NCBI GenBank assembly: GCA_963677355.2
Contig: CAXXXQ010000004.1
Coordinates: forward strand, 1 to 64,000
DNA: 64,000 nucleotides
DNA from: Thiomicrorhabdus sp963677355
GTDB taxonomy: Bacteria > Pseudomonadota > Gammaproteobacteria > Thiomicrospirales > Thiomicrospiraceae
Direction of reading: 5' to 3'
A program made the translations under genes and the position numbers. This document shows, in pieces, positions 52,200 through 61,274 of this stretch. The notes under the pieces were generated by a model. That model had not been told where the DNA came from, did no database searches, and worked only from the letters and a program-made list of their open reading frames with translations. Position 1 is the first letter of the stretch, and every line of letters starts with the position of its first letter.

Positions 52200-52835
52200 A
52201 TGCAACGTAGAGTATTTTTAACAGGTTTGACTTCACTCCTATTTGCTTCACAAGGGCGTGCTGCGACCGAACAAAGTACAACCGAGTTCAAGTTGATGGA
52301 AGGCGTCGAATATAAACGTATTCCGCAAATCCAATCTATTGCTCCTCATAAAAAGAAAGTTGTCGAGATATTCGGTTATACCTGCCCACATTGCTACCAT
52401 CTGGAACCGAGCTTACACAAATGGCTCGAAACCAAACCTGAAGATGTTCATTTCGAACGTATGCCGGTTGTATTCAATCACCCTAACTGGATTTTTATGG
52501 CCCGAGTTTTCTATACCGCACAAGAATTAGGCGTATTAGAAAAGTCGCACACACCTTTTTTTGATGCATTACATCGGGATAAAAAAGAGTTATTTACACC
52601 TGAAGCCATCGGTGAATTTTTCACTCGGTTCGGGGTCAGTAAAGAAGACTTCGTTAATACCTTCAAAGGCTTCAAGGTTGATCAACATGTCCGAAAAGCG
52701 GCTAAGATCACACAAGAATATGGTGTAGAAGGTGTCCCTTCCATTGTTGTAAACGGCAAATACTTAACCGATGTGCCTATGGCAGGTAGTCGCGACCGCA
52801 TGTGGGCTGTCGTAAATAGCCTTACCTTAAAATAA
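52200..52835 (+). CDS. dsbA: DsbA-type thiol:disulfide interchange protein
   Basis: A 211-residue exported oxidoreductase. The active-site CPHC (C62 and C65) is the same as in E. coli DsbA, and the cis-proline loop is GVPSI. The N-terminus MQRRVFLTGL has twin arginines followed by a hydrophobic stretch, so a Tat signal is possible, as for a few DsbA homologues. The start at ATG 52200 follows AAAGGGAA; an upstream ATG at 52176 is rejected. Located after resB-ccsA, it probably supplies disulfide exchange for cytochrome c maturation. A terminator follows. Confidence 0.9.
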   Translation: MQRRVFLTGLTSLLFASQGRAATEQSTTEFKLMEGVEYKRIPQIQSIAPHKKKVVEIFGYTCPHCYHLEPSLHKWLETKPEDVHFERMPVVFNHPNWIFMARVFYTAQELGVLEKSHTPFFDALHRDKKELFTPEAIGEFFTRFGVSKEDFVNTFKGFKVDQHVRKAAKITQEYGVEGVPSIVVNGKYLTDVPMAGSRDRMWAVVNSLTLK

Positions 52836-52857
52836 TCGGGAACAAACTTTTAACTTT

Positions 52858-52884
52858 AAAAGGTGTTTTAAACGCCTTTTTTAT
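52858..52884 (+). terminator. Terminator after dsbA
   Basis: AAAAGGTGTTT pairs with AAACGCCTTTT (one G-U pair) with a very short loop, and is followed by more T. It lies 23 bases past the dsbA stop. Confidence 0.82.
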
Positions 52885-53070
52885 TTCTCTTTCTATAGTT
52901 AATAACTAACTATAAATTAATATTATTAGATATTAACTATCAAAAAGTTTAAAACATACAATTAGCCAACCTGCTAATTATTCAATATCATTATCCACGT
53001 ATTAAGAAAACTTATTATTTATAAAAACTTAATTTTTTCATTAAGCGTTTTAAATAATATTTTGAATGAA

Positions 53071-53096
53071 GTTTGTCGCACACCTTACAGACAAAC
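53071..53096 (+). promoter_or_regulatory. Inverted repeat in the leader of the peroxiredoxin gene
   Basis: GTTTGTC (53071-53077) and GACAAAC (53090-53096) form a perfect 7-bp inverted repeat with a 12-base loop. A possible -10 (TAATAT at 53055-53060) lies just upstream, so the repeat would fall at the start of the transcript. It could be an operator or an mRNA hairpin. Confidence 0.4.
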
Positions 53097-53123
53097 AAGT
53101 AAATTTCCAAATAGGAGAAAATC

Positions 53124-53771
53124 ATGGAAAATACTCAAGTTATTGGCTTCCCACAATTAAACGCACCTGCTCCGGCTTTTGATGCAGAAACGACTCACGG
53201 CCGTAAAACGCTTGAAGACTACAAAGGCAAATGGTTGATTCTTTTCTCTCACCCTGCTGACTTCACTCCGGTTTGTACAACTGAATTCATCGGTTTCCAA
53301 TCTCGTAAAGCCGATTTCGATGCAATGAACTGCGAACTTTTGGGTCTTTCTATCGACTCTCATCACTCGCACAATGCTTGGATTCTTAACGTTAAAGAAA
53401 AATTCGGTGTTGAATTAGAGTTCCCAATCATCGCAGACTTGAACATGAAAGTTGCCAGTGCTTACGGAATGATTCATCCAAATGCAGCAGATACTTCTGC
53501 TGTACGTGCAACTTTCTTCATCGATCCAAACGGTATCCTTCGTGCTATGGTTTACTATCCAATGAGCAATGGTCGTCAAATCGACGAATTCGTCCGCCTA
53601 TTGGAAGCAATGCAAACCTCTGATGAGCATAAAGTGGCTACTCCGGAAAACTGGAGAAAAGGTGATCGCGTGATTGTTCCTCCAGCTGCAAACATTGAAG
53701 ATGCAAAAGCACGTATGGCTTCTGGCGAATACGAGTGTAAAGACTTCTACTTCTGTACTAAGTCTCTATAA
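53124..53771 (+). CDS. Peroxiredoxin of the Prx6 type
   Basis: A 215-residue peroxiredoxin. The peroxidatic cysteine is C51 in HPADFTPVCTTEF. Two further cysteines near the C-terminus, C205 and C211, resemble the resolving cysteines seen in archaeal Prx6-type enzymes such as that of Aeropyrum, so it may act as a 2-Cys enzyme despite its Prx6 fold. The segment AARGDRVIVPP-like ATPENWRKGDRVIVPP is typical of the family. It is probably well expressed: strong AGGAG SD and a perfect terminator. Confidence 0.93.
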   Translation: MENTQVIGFPQLNAPAPAFDAETTHGRKTLEDYKGKWLILFSHPADFTPVCTTEFIGFQSRKADFDAMNCELLGLSIDSHHSHNAWILNVKEKFGVELEFPIIADLNMKVASAYGMIHPNAADTSAVRATFFIDPNGILRAMVYYPMSNGRQIDEFVRLLEAMQTSDEHKVATPENWRKGDRVIVPPAANIEDAKARMASGEYECKDFYFCTKSL

Positions 53772-53817
53772 GCTAAATAAGTTAATAACAACTGATTGAT
53801 AGATTAGCTTAAAAAGT

Positions 53818-53852
53818 AAGCCGGTAACTCTTCTGAGTTACCGGCTTTTTTG
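53818..53852 (+). terminator. Terminator of the peroxiredoxin gene
   Basis: A perfect 13-bp stem, AAGCCGGTAACTC with GAGTTACCGGCTT, has the loop TTCT and is followed by a T run. It lies 47 bases after the stop. Confidence 0.95.
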
Positions 53853-53947
53853 TATTCAAAAGCAACAAATCCCGCCTTCACCCTAGTTATTTTTTCTAGA
53901 ACACCGCATAATTAATAACCCAAATTAAAAAACATAAAGAGTGGTTA

Positions 53948-55591
53948 ATGAAAGCGGCAGATCTATTTGTAAAGTGCCTTGAAAATGAAGAGGTTGAATA
54001 TATTTTCGGTATTCCGGGCGAAGAGAATCTGGACTTAATGAATGCCTTACTGGATTCAGACATCAAATTCATTACCACTCGCCATGAACAGGGTGCTGCC
54101 TTTATGGCTGACGTCTACGGACGTTTAACCGGCAAACCTGGCGTCTGCTTATCCACTTTAGGGCCTGGAGCGACGAACTTGGTCACCGGCGTAGCCGATG
54201 CCAATATGGATAATGCGCCTTTGGTGGCCATTGCCGGCCAGGCGGCAACCACTCGAATGCATAAAGAATCCCATCAGGTTGTCGATTTGGTCAGCATGTT
54301 CAAACCGATTACCAAATATGCAACCCAAGTCCTGGAACCGGAAACCATTCCGGAAGTGGTTCGCAAAGCTTTCAAACTGGCGCAGGCGGAAAAACCCGGT
54401 GCGACTTTCATCGATCTACCGGAAAACATCTGTGAAATGAATACCGATGAATTACCGCTGCCTTCTAGTATCAACCGTTTAACCTACGCCGATAACAAAC
54501 TGATTCAACAAGCGGCAGAACTGGTTCAACAAGCAAAAAATCCGTTGATCCTAGTAGGTAATGGTGCGGTAAGATCCAGAGCCACCAAACATATTGAAGC
54601 CTTTGTCGAGCGCCATAAAATTCCGGTGGTCAATACTTTTATGGCTAAAGGCGTCATTCCTTTCTACCATGACATGGCGATCGGTACTGCCGGTTTGCAG
54701 AAAGGCGACTATGAAAACGGTGGTTTCGAGCAAGCTGACCTAGTGATCTGTGTCGGTTTCGATATGGTTGAATACCACCCTCATTTGTGGAATCCGAACC
54801 GCCAACATACCATTATTCATATCGACACTAAAAAATCGGAAGTTGATAACCGTTATATTCCGGAAATCGAATTAATCGGCAATATAGGACCTAATCTGCG
54901 AGCTTTAGGTGATGCGATTGCCGAACCAATCGAATCGACTGCAATCGAATTCAAATTGCGCGAAGCCCTGATTGAAGAGATGAACCGCTGTCGTAAAAGC
55001 GATGCTTGGCCGATGCAACCGCAAAAAATCATTTGGGATCTACGTACTGCCATGGAATCGGAAGATATCGCCATCAGCGATGTTGGCGCCCACAAAATGT
55101 GGATGGCACGTATGTTCCGATGTGATTTGCCTAATACTTGCATCATCTCCAACGGTTTCGCCGGTATGGGCATTGCCGTTCCGGGTGCAATCTCGGCGAA
55201 ACTGGCCAACCCGAATAAGGCGGTTGTTGCCGTTACCGGAGACGCCGGCTTTATGATGAACTCTCAGGAGATCGAAACCGCTCTACGCTGCAATACCCCT
55301 ATCGTGATTCTAATTTGGAATGACAGCCAATACGGCTTAATCAACTGGAAACAGAAAAGACGATTCGGGCGCCCGGCCTATATCGATTTTAAAAACCCTA
55401 ATTTTGTCGACTACGCTAAGTCCTTCGGTGCCGAAGGGGTTCGAATCGAATCAGCGGATCAACTTCTACCGACGCTCAGAAAAGCGCTACAAAATAATAC
55501 GGTAACCATCATAGACTGTCCGGTCGACTATTCAGAAAATAACCGACTGACCGAACTATTGGGTAACGTTTTGTCCGAAATCGAAGATTAA
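53948..55591 (+). CDS. alsS: AlsS-type acetolactate synthase (TPP enzyme)
   Basis: A 547-residue thiamine-diphosphate enzyme of the catabolic acetolactate synthase type. Condensation of two pyruvates gives 2-acetolactate. The catalytic glutamate E47 in RHEQGAAFMADVYGR is present, the FAD-like middle domain follows, and the TPP-binding GDAGFMMNSQEIETALRC segment lies near 434-451. No small regulatory subunit and no alsD (acetolactate decarboxylase) gene is nearby, so it may feed branched-chain amino acids or act as an overflow enzyme. The start is ATG 53948 with a weak SD. Confidence 0.88.
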   Translation: MKAADLFVKCLENEEVEYIFGIPGEENLDLMNALLDSDIKFITTRHEQGAAFMADVYGRLTGKPGVCLSTLGPGATNLVTGVADANMDNAPLVAIAGQAATTRMHKESHQVVDLVSMFKPITKYATQVLEPETIPEVVRKAFKLAQAEKPGATFIDLPENICEMNTDELPLPSSINRLTYADNKLIQQAAELVQQAKNPLILVGNGAVRSRATKHIEAFVERHKIPVVNTFMAKGVIPFYHDMAIGTAGLQKGDYENGGFEQADLVICVGFDMVEYHPHLWNPNRQHTIIHIDTKKSEVDNRYIPEIELIGNIGPNLRALGDAIAEPIESTAIEFKLREALIEEMNRCRKSDAWPMQPQKIIWDLRTAMESEDIAISDVGAHKMWMARMFRCDLPNTCIISNGFAGMGIAVPGAISAKLANPNKAVVAVTGDAGFMMNSQEIETALRCNTPIVILIWNDSQYGLINWKQKRRFGRPAYIDFKNPNFVDYAKSFGAEGVRIESADQLLPTLRKALQNNTVTIIDCPVDYSENNRLTELLGNVLSEIED

Positions 55592-55723
55592 TCAATAAAA
55601 ACATTAATCCTATTCTATAAATAATTTCTGTACGCCTGCACACGGCGTGCAGATTAATTGGCTTTTATTTTGCTTTTCCTTTTAATTAAAAATACTTAGA
55701 TCATTTTTGATTAGGAATAATGC

Positions 55724-56776
55724 ATGAAAAAGCACATCTTTTTGTTATTGATAACTTCATTAACGGCGGGATTAAGCGGTTGCCAGGAAAGTAGCTCCGC
55801 TTATATAGATTTTGAAAAAACGGCCCAAGAACCAACCATCCTAACTCACGCAATAGAAAGTTCGCGAACCAAATACAACCAACCTCTTCCTAAACTTGAA
55901 GATCTAAATCTTAATCAAGAAAAAGTTGATCTCGGAAATCGTCTCTATCATGACACCCGACTATCCGGTAATGGCAAACTCATGTGCGCCAGTTGCCATG
56001 GTCTGGCTATCGGCGGGGACGATAATATGCCGGTTTCAATCGGTATAGAAGGTCAAAAAGGGCCCATTAATGCGCCAACCGTACTCAATAGCGGTTTCAA
56101 TTTCAAACAGTTCTGGGACGGTCGTGCTCGCCATCTTCGTGATCAAGCGGAAGGACCGGTAGAAAATCCGGTAGAAATGGGAGCCAAGTGGGAAAATGTC
56201 GTTCCCCGTATTCAAGCGGTTCCAAAATACCAAAAACTGTTCACTGAGATCTACCCTAAACAGGGAATCACAAAATGGACTATTACCGATGCAATCGCCG
56301 AATTTGAAAGAAGCTTGGTTACACCTGCTCCTATCGATGCTTACCTGCGAGGAGACGATAACGCTCTAACTCAAAATCAGATCAGAGGTTACAAATTATT
56401 CCAATCATACGGCTGTGTTGCCTGCCATCAGGGAGTTAACTTCGGTTCGAATATGATGCAAAAATTCGGTGCTCTGGAAGCTTACTTTAGCGATGCCAAT
56501 GAACAGGAAGTAGACAAAGGCCGTTATAACCTCACTAAGAAGGAATCCGACCGCAATGTATTCAAAGTGCCGACACTGCGTAATGTTGAACTCACCGCTC
56601 CTTACTTCCACAACGCCGGCGCTAAAACACTCGATGATGCAATCAATATCATGGGATTAAACCAGCTGGGTCGTAAAATTCCGGACGAAGATCGTGCCAA
56701 AATTGCCGATTTTCTGACTTCACTTACCGGGAAGTTAGATATTCAAGTCATTCCGGCTCCCAAAGACAACGAATAA
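55724..56776 (+). CDS. Dihaem cytochrome c peroxidase
   Basis: A 350-residue lipoprotein-like protein (lipobox LSGC, C20) of the CcpA/MauG superfamily. Two CxxCH haem sites are visible: C88-A-S-C91-H92 and C231-V-A-C234-H235. It reduces H2O2 with electrons from cytochrome c in the periplasm. The SD (AGGAAT) is close to the ATG. A chemoreceptor gene starts 14 bases downstream, so the two are cotranscribed. The maturation genes resB, ccsA and dsbA are in the same window. Confidence 0.92.
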   Translation: MKKHIFLLLITSLTAGLSGCQESSSAYIDFEKTAQEPTILTHAIESSRTKYNQPLPKLEDLNLNQEKVDLGNRLYHDTRLSGNGKLMCASCHGLAIGGDDNMPVSIGIEGQKGPINAPTVLNSGFNFKQFWDGRARHLRDQAEGPVENPVEMGAKWENVVPRIQAVPKYQKLFTEIYPKQGITKWTITDAIAEFERSLVTPAPIDAYLRGDDNALTQNQIRGYKLFQSYGCVACHQGVNFGSNMMQKFGALEAYFSDANEQEVDKGRYNLTKKESDRNVFKVPTLRNVELTAPYFHNAGAKTLDDAINIMGLNQLGRKIPDEDRAKIADFLTSLTGKLDIQVIPAPKDNE

Positions 56777-56790
56777 TTAGGAGAAACAGA

Positions 56791-58809
56791 ATGAAATCAC
56801 TATCTCAAAAAGTCATTATGTCCCTGATTATTTTAATTATGTTTGCGGTGGGCTCAGTGATCGCCATTAAACCTTCTGTTGACGAAAAACACCACCAAAA
56901 ATATCAGGAAGCCTTTTCAGAACTGGAAAACTACTACTTACGCATGAGTGAAAACGCCTATAAAACCGCTCAAGGAGGCGTCGGGCACTATGATTTTCTA
57001 CAGGCCAACTTGGTTAAACTAAAACGTTACGCCAATGCGATGGTATTCGTGCCGGAATATGTAGATATTGAAACGGCAAATAAATTAAAAGCCGAAGCGG
57101 ATAAAATCATCACCGAAGTCGAAAACTTAGATCAACTTGCCGTCGAATTTATGCGAGTGAACTCTCTACTTACCAACTCAAAAATGTATCTGCCTATTTT
57201 GATTAATGAATACAAAGTCAAAGAAAAGACAATGCACATGAAGCAATTACTGTCTTATCTGGAAAAGCAGATTATGCTCTACCAAAACGACAGTGAAAAA
57301 GTAGATGAAGCGCAAATTTTGCAGACCTTTGAAACCATTTCAAAGCATACCTATGCCATTGATCAGGCTCATCTGATTAATTTGAAAACGCATATTATGA
57401 TTGTTTTGGAATACCACAAAGCGGTAAGCAACATTCTAAAACAGATCAGTGAATCACAAGTTGAGAATGCGATCTCAGAGGCACAAAATGCCTATTTCAT
57501 GGCTTACCAAAAAACCAATCAATTAACCTCTACTTTAACCAATATTTTGATTGGTTTGGTCATTACGCTACTGGTTTTGGTTGCCGTATTAATGATCAAT
57601 GTACAACGTAGTAACCGTCAAGCAGAAGCGGCAAGCAAAGATCTTGAAATCAAACTTTCCGAACTAGATCAGCAAAAACAACTGGCCGATAAACAAGTTC
57701 TAGAAGTCCAACAAGCTCAGCGCGAAATAGCCCAACATCAACACCAATCGGAAGAAAACAATGCAAAATTAACCGCCGCGATTGACGAAATTAACAACTT
57801 AATGGAACAGGTATCCCAAGGCCACTTTTCAATGCGCCTGGATGCATCCGCTTTTGAAGGAAATTTGGCTAACCTGCGTAGCAGTGTACACTCCGCTCTG
57901 GATACATTGCAGGCCAGCATGAAAGAGATTGGCGAAGTTTCCGCTAAACTGTCCAACGGCGATTTAAGCTCTAAAATCAGCGGAAACTATGGTGGCGAGC
58001 TGGCACAAGTAAAAGATGCTATTAACGGTTCTATAGAAAACCTCGGCCGCTTAATTGCCCAAGTTTCCTCCGTCTCTCAAAACATCCAACATCAGATCGA
58101 AGCGGTACGTTCCGATTCCGAAAATGTGTCGGCCAGCTCGGAACGTCAGTCACAGACCTTAATTTCCACTATGAATGCGGTAGATGATACCTCGGAAAAA
58201 ATTCGTTCAAATACCGAAACCACTCAACAGGCGACACAAATCACTAATGAACAGGTGACCGTGCTAAATGACGGCATGCAGGTAATGGGCGAAATGGTTA
58301 CAGCCATGGATGATATCAAAAGCTCTTCGGAACGTATTGTAGATATTATCAACTTAATCGACAGTATCGCTTTCCAAACCAATTTATTGGCATTGAATGC
58401 CGCCGTTGAAGCCGCTCGTGCCGGTGAACAAGGGCGTGGGTTTGCCGTCGTGGCCGGTGAAGTCCGAAATCTTGCTGGTAAATCTGCCGAAGCGGCCAAA
58501 GACATCTCTAATCTGATTGAAGATTCTAATAAGAAAGTTCAAACCGGCGTAGAATTGGTCAATAATGTAAATCAATCGTTAGATAGCATCAAACAAAAAG
58601 TCGAGAGGTTGCAGGATTCGGTAGAAACAATCAATAATTCGAGTATCGAACAAAGTCATAGTGCTCAAAACATCACTCAAGCGGTTTCCGAAGCGGAAAA
58701 TATCAGTAAACAAAACGCTCGAATGATTCAAAATACAACGGTACAAATTCGTCAGATGGTCGATGCAGCACATGAATTGGATAATGTTGTCCAATCATTT
58801 AAACTGTAA
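56791..58809 (+). CDS. Methyl-accepting chemotaxis protein
   Basis: A 672-residue chemoreceptor. Membrane segments at about 9-27 and 252-270 flank a periplasmic all-helical sensor domain of about 225 residues, which may be of the DAHL kind. A coiled coil (280-330) leads through HAMP-like segments (about 330-430) to a signalling domain whose hairpin tip reads IDSIAFQTNLLALNAAVEAA (near 521-540), followed by RGFAVVAGEVRNLAGKSAEAA. The gene is 14 bases after the cytochrome c peroxidase, so peroxide or redox-linked sensing is plausible but unproven. Confidence 0.93.
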   Translation: MKSLSQKVIMSLIILIMFAVGSVIAIKPSVDEKHHQKYQEAFSELENYYLRMSENAYKTAQGGVGHYDFLQANLVKLKRYANAMVFVPEYVDIETANKLKAEADKIITEVENLDQLAVEFMRVNSLLTNSKMYLPILINEYKVKEKTMHMKQLLSYLEKQIMLYQNDSEKVDEAQILQTFETISKHTYAIDQAHLINLKTHIMIVLEYHKAVSNILKQISESQVENAISEAQNAYFMAYQKTNQLTSTLTNILIGLVITLLVLVAVLMINVQRSNRQAEAASKDLEIKLSELDQQKQLADKQVLEVQQAQREIAQHQHQSEENNAKLTAAIDEINNLMEQVSQGHFSMRLDASAFEGNLANLRSSVHSALDTLQASMKEIGEVSAKLSNGDLSSKISGNYGGELAQVKDAINGSIENLGRLIAQVSSVSQNIQHQIEAVRSDSENVSASSERQSQTLISTMNAVDDTSEKIRSNTETTQQATQITNEQVTVLNDGMQVMGEMVTAMDDIKSSSERIVDIINLIDSIAFQTNLLALNAAVEAARAGEQGRGFAVVAGEVRNLAGKSAEAAKDISNLIEDSNKKVQTGVELVNNVNQSLDSIKQKVERLQDSVETINNSSIEQSHSAQNITQAVSEAENISKQNARMIQNTTVQIRQMVDAAHELDNVVQSFKL

Positions 58810-58894
58810 ACATAATTTGACACACCTAAGCTTAATTAAGCCTTGTATCGACTTTTTATAGATGATTTTCAAGGCTTTGTATCAGGAAAAGAAA

Positions 58895-59236
58895 ATGCTT
58901 TATATCAAGCGTAATGAACTTAATGAAATTCTTGAAATTGAATTCACCGAAAAAGAAGGTTATGAAGAGATCAGTCTGCATGATCCTAAGCTAGCACAAT
59001 ACATTGAAGATTCCGAAAACAGCGATGAGATCATTCACAAAGTGCTAACGCAGTTAGACTTGGACATGGTTCGTGTTATTGAAGATTTAATTGATATTTT
59101 GATCGATAAAAACATCATGCTGTTCACTGATTTGCCTGATCCTGTACAGAATAAAATCTTATTCAAGAAATTTGTCCGTAACTTATCAAATAAAAACACC
59201 TCCATCCTGCAAGATGAAGAGACTTTAAATTTCTGA
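58895..59236 (+). CDS. Small conserved acidic protein (TrpB-like annotation)
   Basis: A 113-residue acidic protein starting MLYIKRNELNEILEIEF. It contains the conserved block VIEDLIDILIDKNIMLFTDLPDPVQNKIL, which is also found in a small gammaproteobacterial family misleadingly annotated as tryptophan synthase subunit beta-like. It lacks any TrpB active-site features, and its function is unknown. The start at ATG 58895 follows AGGA seven bases upstream; a longer frame from 58862 is rejected. It follows the chemoreceptor gene after 85 bases. Confidence 0.8.
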   Translation: MLYIKRNELNEILEIEFTEKEGYEEISLHDPKLAQYIEDSENSDEIIHKVLTQLDLDMVRVIEDLIDILIDKNIMLFTDLPDPVQNKILFKKFVRNLSNKNTSILQDEETLNF

Positions 59237-59249
59237 AAATCCTGATAGT

Positions 59250-59280
59250 TTTAGCCGTTCATTAGCTACTAACGGCTAAA
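59250..59280. terminator. Hairpin between convergent genes
   Basis: TTTAGCCGTT (59250-59259) and AACGGCTAAA (59271-59280) form a perfect 10-bp stem with an 11-base loop. It lies between two convergent genes and overlaps the last codons of the AstE-like gene. A T run is missing on both sides, so it is only a possible bidirectional terminator. Confidence 0.4.
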
Positions 59281-60358
59281 TAGCCGGGATATCTTCGCTT
59301 GGATAAAGCAGGTTCGAATTATCGGAAATCTCTTCCTGAAACTCTTCCACTCTATATTCGGCCACATCGCTGCGATTGAAAGTTGCTACATGAAAAAGCG
59401 CCTCGCCTTCATTGACCAACGGCATTTTCATCTGTCCGATCACAATACCCGATTTAGGCGAATAGATCTCGACCTCGGTTTCTCCAAACGGGTCGGATAT
59501 CTTGCCAATCAAGGTCTTATTAGCCTGAACCCGCTCGCCATCACTCACTAAAGAACGGAAAATGCCGCTATGCTGAGCACGAATCCAAAAACTTGAACGA
59601 GGAACAACCGGCGTTTTTTTCGGTTTCTTGCTACTTGTATTACGGATCATGCCTAAATGACGCATAACATTGATGATTCCGCTGACCCCCGCTCTGATCG
59701 AAACCTCGTCAAAACGTAATGCTTCTCCCGCTTCATAAAGTAAAATGGGAATGCCTTTTTTCACGGCTGCTGCACGTAATGACCCGGGTCTTAGTTCCGC
59801 TTTCATCATTACCGGAGCATTAAATGCCTCGGCCATCTCTTTCACTTCAGGCGTCTCCAAATCGGCGCGGATTTGAGGTAAGTTAGTACGGTTAATCGCT
59901 CCGGTATGCAGATCTATACCGTGTGTTGCTTTGTTAACGATTTCATTTAAAAAGATATGTGCCAAACGGCTGGCAATGGAGCCGGTTTTCGAGCCCGGAA
60001 AACTTCGATTCAGATCGCGTCGATCCGGCAAATAACGACTATGGTTGATAAAACCGTGCAAATTCACGATTGGAACGGCAATTAAGGTACCTTTAAGACG
60101 TTTTAAAGACTTCACCTTAAGCAGACGTCTAATAATCTCTACGCCGTTCAATTCATCTCCATGAACGGCTGCACTCACGAATAAAACCGGCCCGGCCTGT
60201 CTGCCGCATAGGACTTGAACAGGCATGGTGAGTTCGCTGTGTGTATAGAGTTTTCCAATCTGAAGATCTATGGTTGCCGATTCTCCGGGCTTAACTGTCA
60301 CTCCACCGATTTCAATCATATTGTTCTTAATGATTTTTTGTGAAGCTTGGTTTTTCAT
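59276..60358 (-). CDS. AstE/AspA-like deacylase of the RimK cluster
   Basis: A 360-residue zinc hydrolase of the succinylglutamate desuccinylase/aspartoacylase family (M14 fold). Zinc ligands are H66 and E69 in HGDE and H151 in DLHTG; the catalytic glutamate is E209. RDLNRSFPG (114-122) is the substrate-binding loop. The last 90 residues look like a barrel-sandwich hybrid (FWIRAQHSGIFRSLVSDGE and SPKSGIVIGQMKMPL), a regular part of this subfamily. The start at ATG 60358 follows AAGGG; the longer frame would overlap rimK. It could hydrolyse amide-linked glutamate products, but the substrate is not known. Confidence 0.85.
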   Translation of the reverse strand: MKNQASQKIIKNNMIEIGGVTVKPGESATIDLQIGKLYTHSELTMPVQVLCGRQAGPVLFVSAAVHGDELNGVEIIRRLLKVKSLKRLKGTLIAVPIVNLHGFINHSRYLPDRRDLNRSFPGSKTGSIASRLAHIFLNEIVNKATHGIDLHTGAINRTNLPQIRADLETPEVKEMAEAFNAPVMMKAELRPGSLRAAAVKKGIPILLYEAGEALRFDEVSIRAGVSGIINVMRHLGMIRNTSSKKPKKTPVVPRSSFWIRAQHSGIFRSLVSDGERVQANKTLIGKISDPFGETEVEIYSPKSGIVIGQMKMPLVNEGEALFHVATFNRSDVAEYRVEEFQEEISDNSNLLYPSEDIPAI

Positions 60359-60362
60359 GCGA

Positions 60363-61274
60363 TCAACCCTTACCTTTTGTGCGCGCACGATTGACCGATT
60401 TATTTGAATTCTTTTCGATAAATTCAATAATCATTCCGGCAATATCTTTACCTGTTGCATTCTCGATACCCTCCAAGCCCGGCGAAGAATTCACTTCCAT
60501 CACCACCGGGCCATGGTTGGAACGCAACAGATCCACACCACAGACATTTAATCCCATCGCTTTAGCCGCGTTAACGGCTGTAGCACGCTCTTGAGCAGTA
60601 ATTTTCACTAAAGAAGCGGTTCCGCCTTGATGCAAGTTTGAACGGAATTCCCCCTCTTTACCTTGACGTTTCATCGCGGCAATCACTTTACCGCCCACTA
60701 CAAAACAGCGAAGATCCGCACCTTTTGCTTCAGAAATAAATTCTTGGACTAAGATATTCGCCTTTAAACCGTTGAATGCCTGAATGACCGATGAAGCGGC
60801 TGAATGAGTCTCGGCCAAAACCACGCCAACCCCTTGGGTTCCTTCCAATAGCTTAATGACTACCGGCGCACCGCCGACTGTTGCCAATAAATCATCAACG
60901 TCATCCGGAGAGTGGGCGAATCCGGTAACCGGCAAACCAATACCCCGGCGTGAAAGTAACTGCAAACTTCTCAATTTATCGCGGGAACGGCTAATCGCAA
61001 CCGATTCATTAAGCGGATAAACATTCATCATTTCAAACTGGCGCAATACCGCCGTACCGTAAAAGGTCACCGAAGCGCCGATACGTGGAATAACGGCATC
61101 AAAGCCCTCTAAAATATCGCCTTTATAGTGAATTTCCGGATTAACCGAATTGATGTTCATATAGCAGCGCAATGCATCAATGACTTTTACCTCATGGCCT
61201 CTAAGCGTAGCAGCTTCTACCAAACGCTGAGTTGAATAAAGTTTCGGGCCTCGAGATAAAATCGCTATTTTCAT
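60363..61274 (-). CDS. rimK: RimK family alpha-L-glutamate ligase
   Basis: A 303-residue ATP-grasp ligase, closely matching E. coli RimK over its whole length (MKIAILSRG, INSVNPEIHYKG, VIPRIGASVTFYGTAVLRQF, SPDDVDDLLATVGGAPVVIKL, LEGTQGVGVVLAETHSA and MEVNSSPGLEGIE). RimK adds glutamates to the C-terminus of ribosomal protein S6 and makes poly-alpha-glutamate. It overlaps the upstream protease gene by four bases (ATGA) and precedes the AstE-like gene by four, so the three genes are cotranslated. Confidence 0.95.
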   Translation of the reverse strand: MKIAILSRGPKLYSTQRLVEAATLRGHEVKVIDALRCYMNINSVNPEIHYKGDILEGFDAVIPRIGASVTFYGTAVLRQFEMMNVYPLNESVAISRSRDKLRSLQLLSRRGIGLPVTGFAHSPDDVDDLLATVGGAPVVIKLLEGTQGVGVVLAETHSAASSVIQAFNGLKANILVQEFISEAKGADLRCFVVGGKVIAAMKRQGKEGEFRSNLHQGGTASLVKITAQERATAVNAAKAMGLNVCGVDLLRSNHGPVVMEVNSSPGLEGIENATGKDIAGMIIEFIEKNSNKSVNRARTKGKG

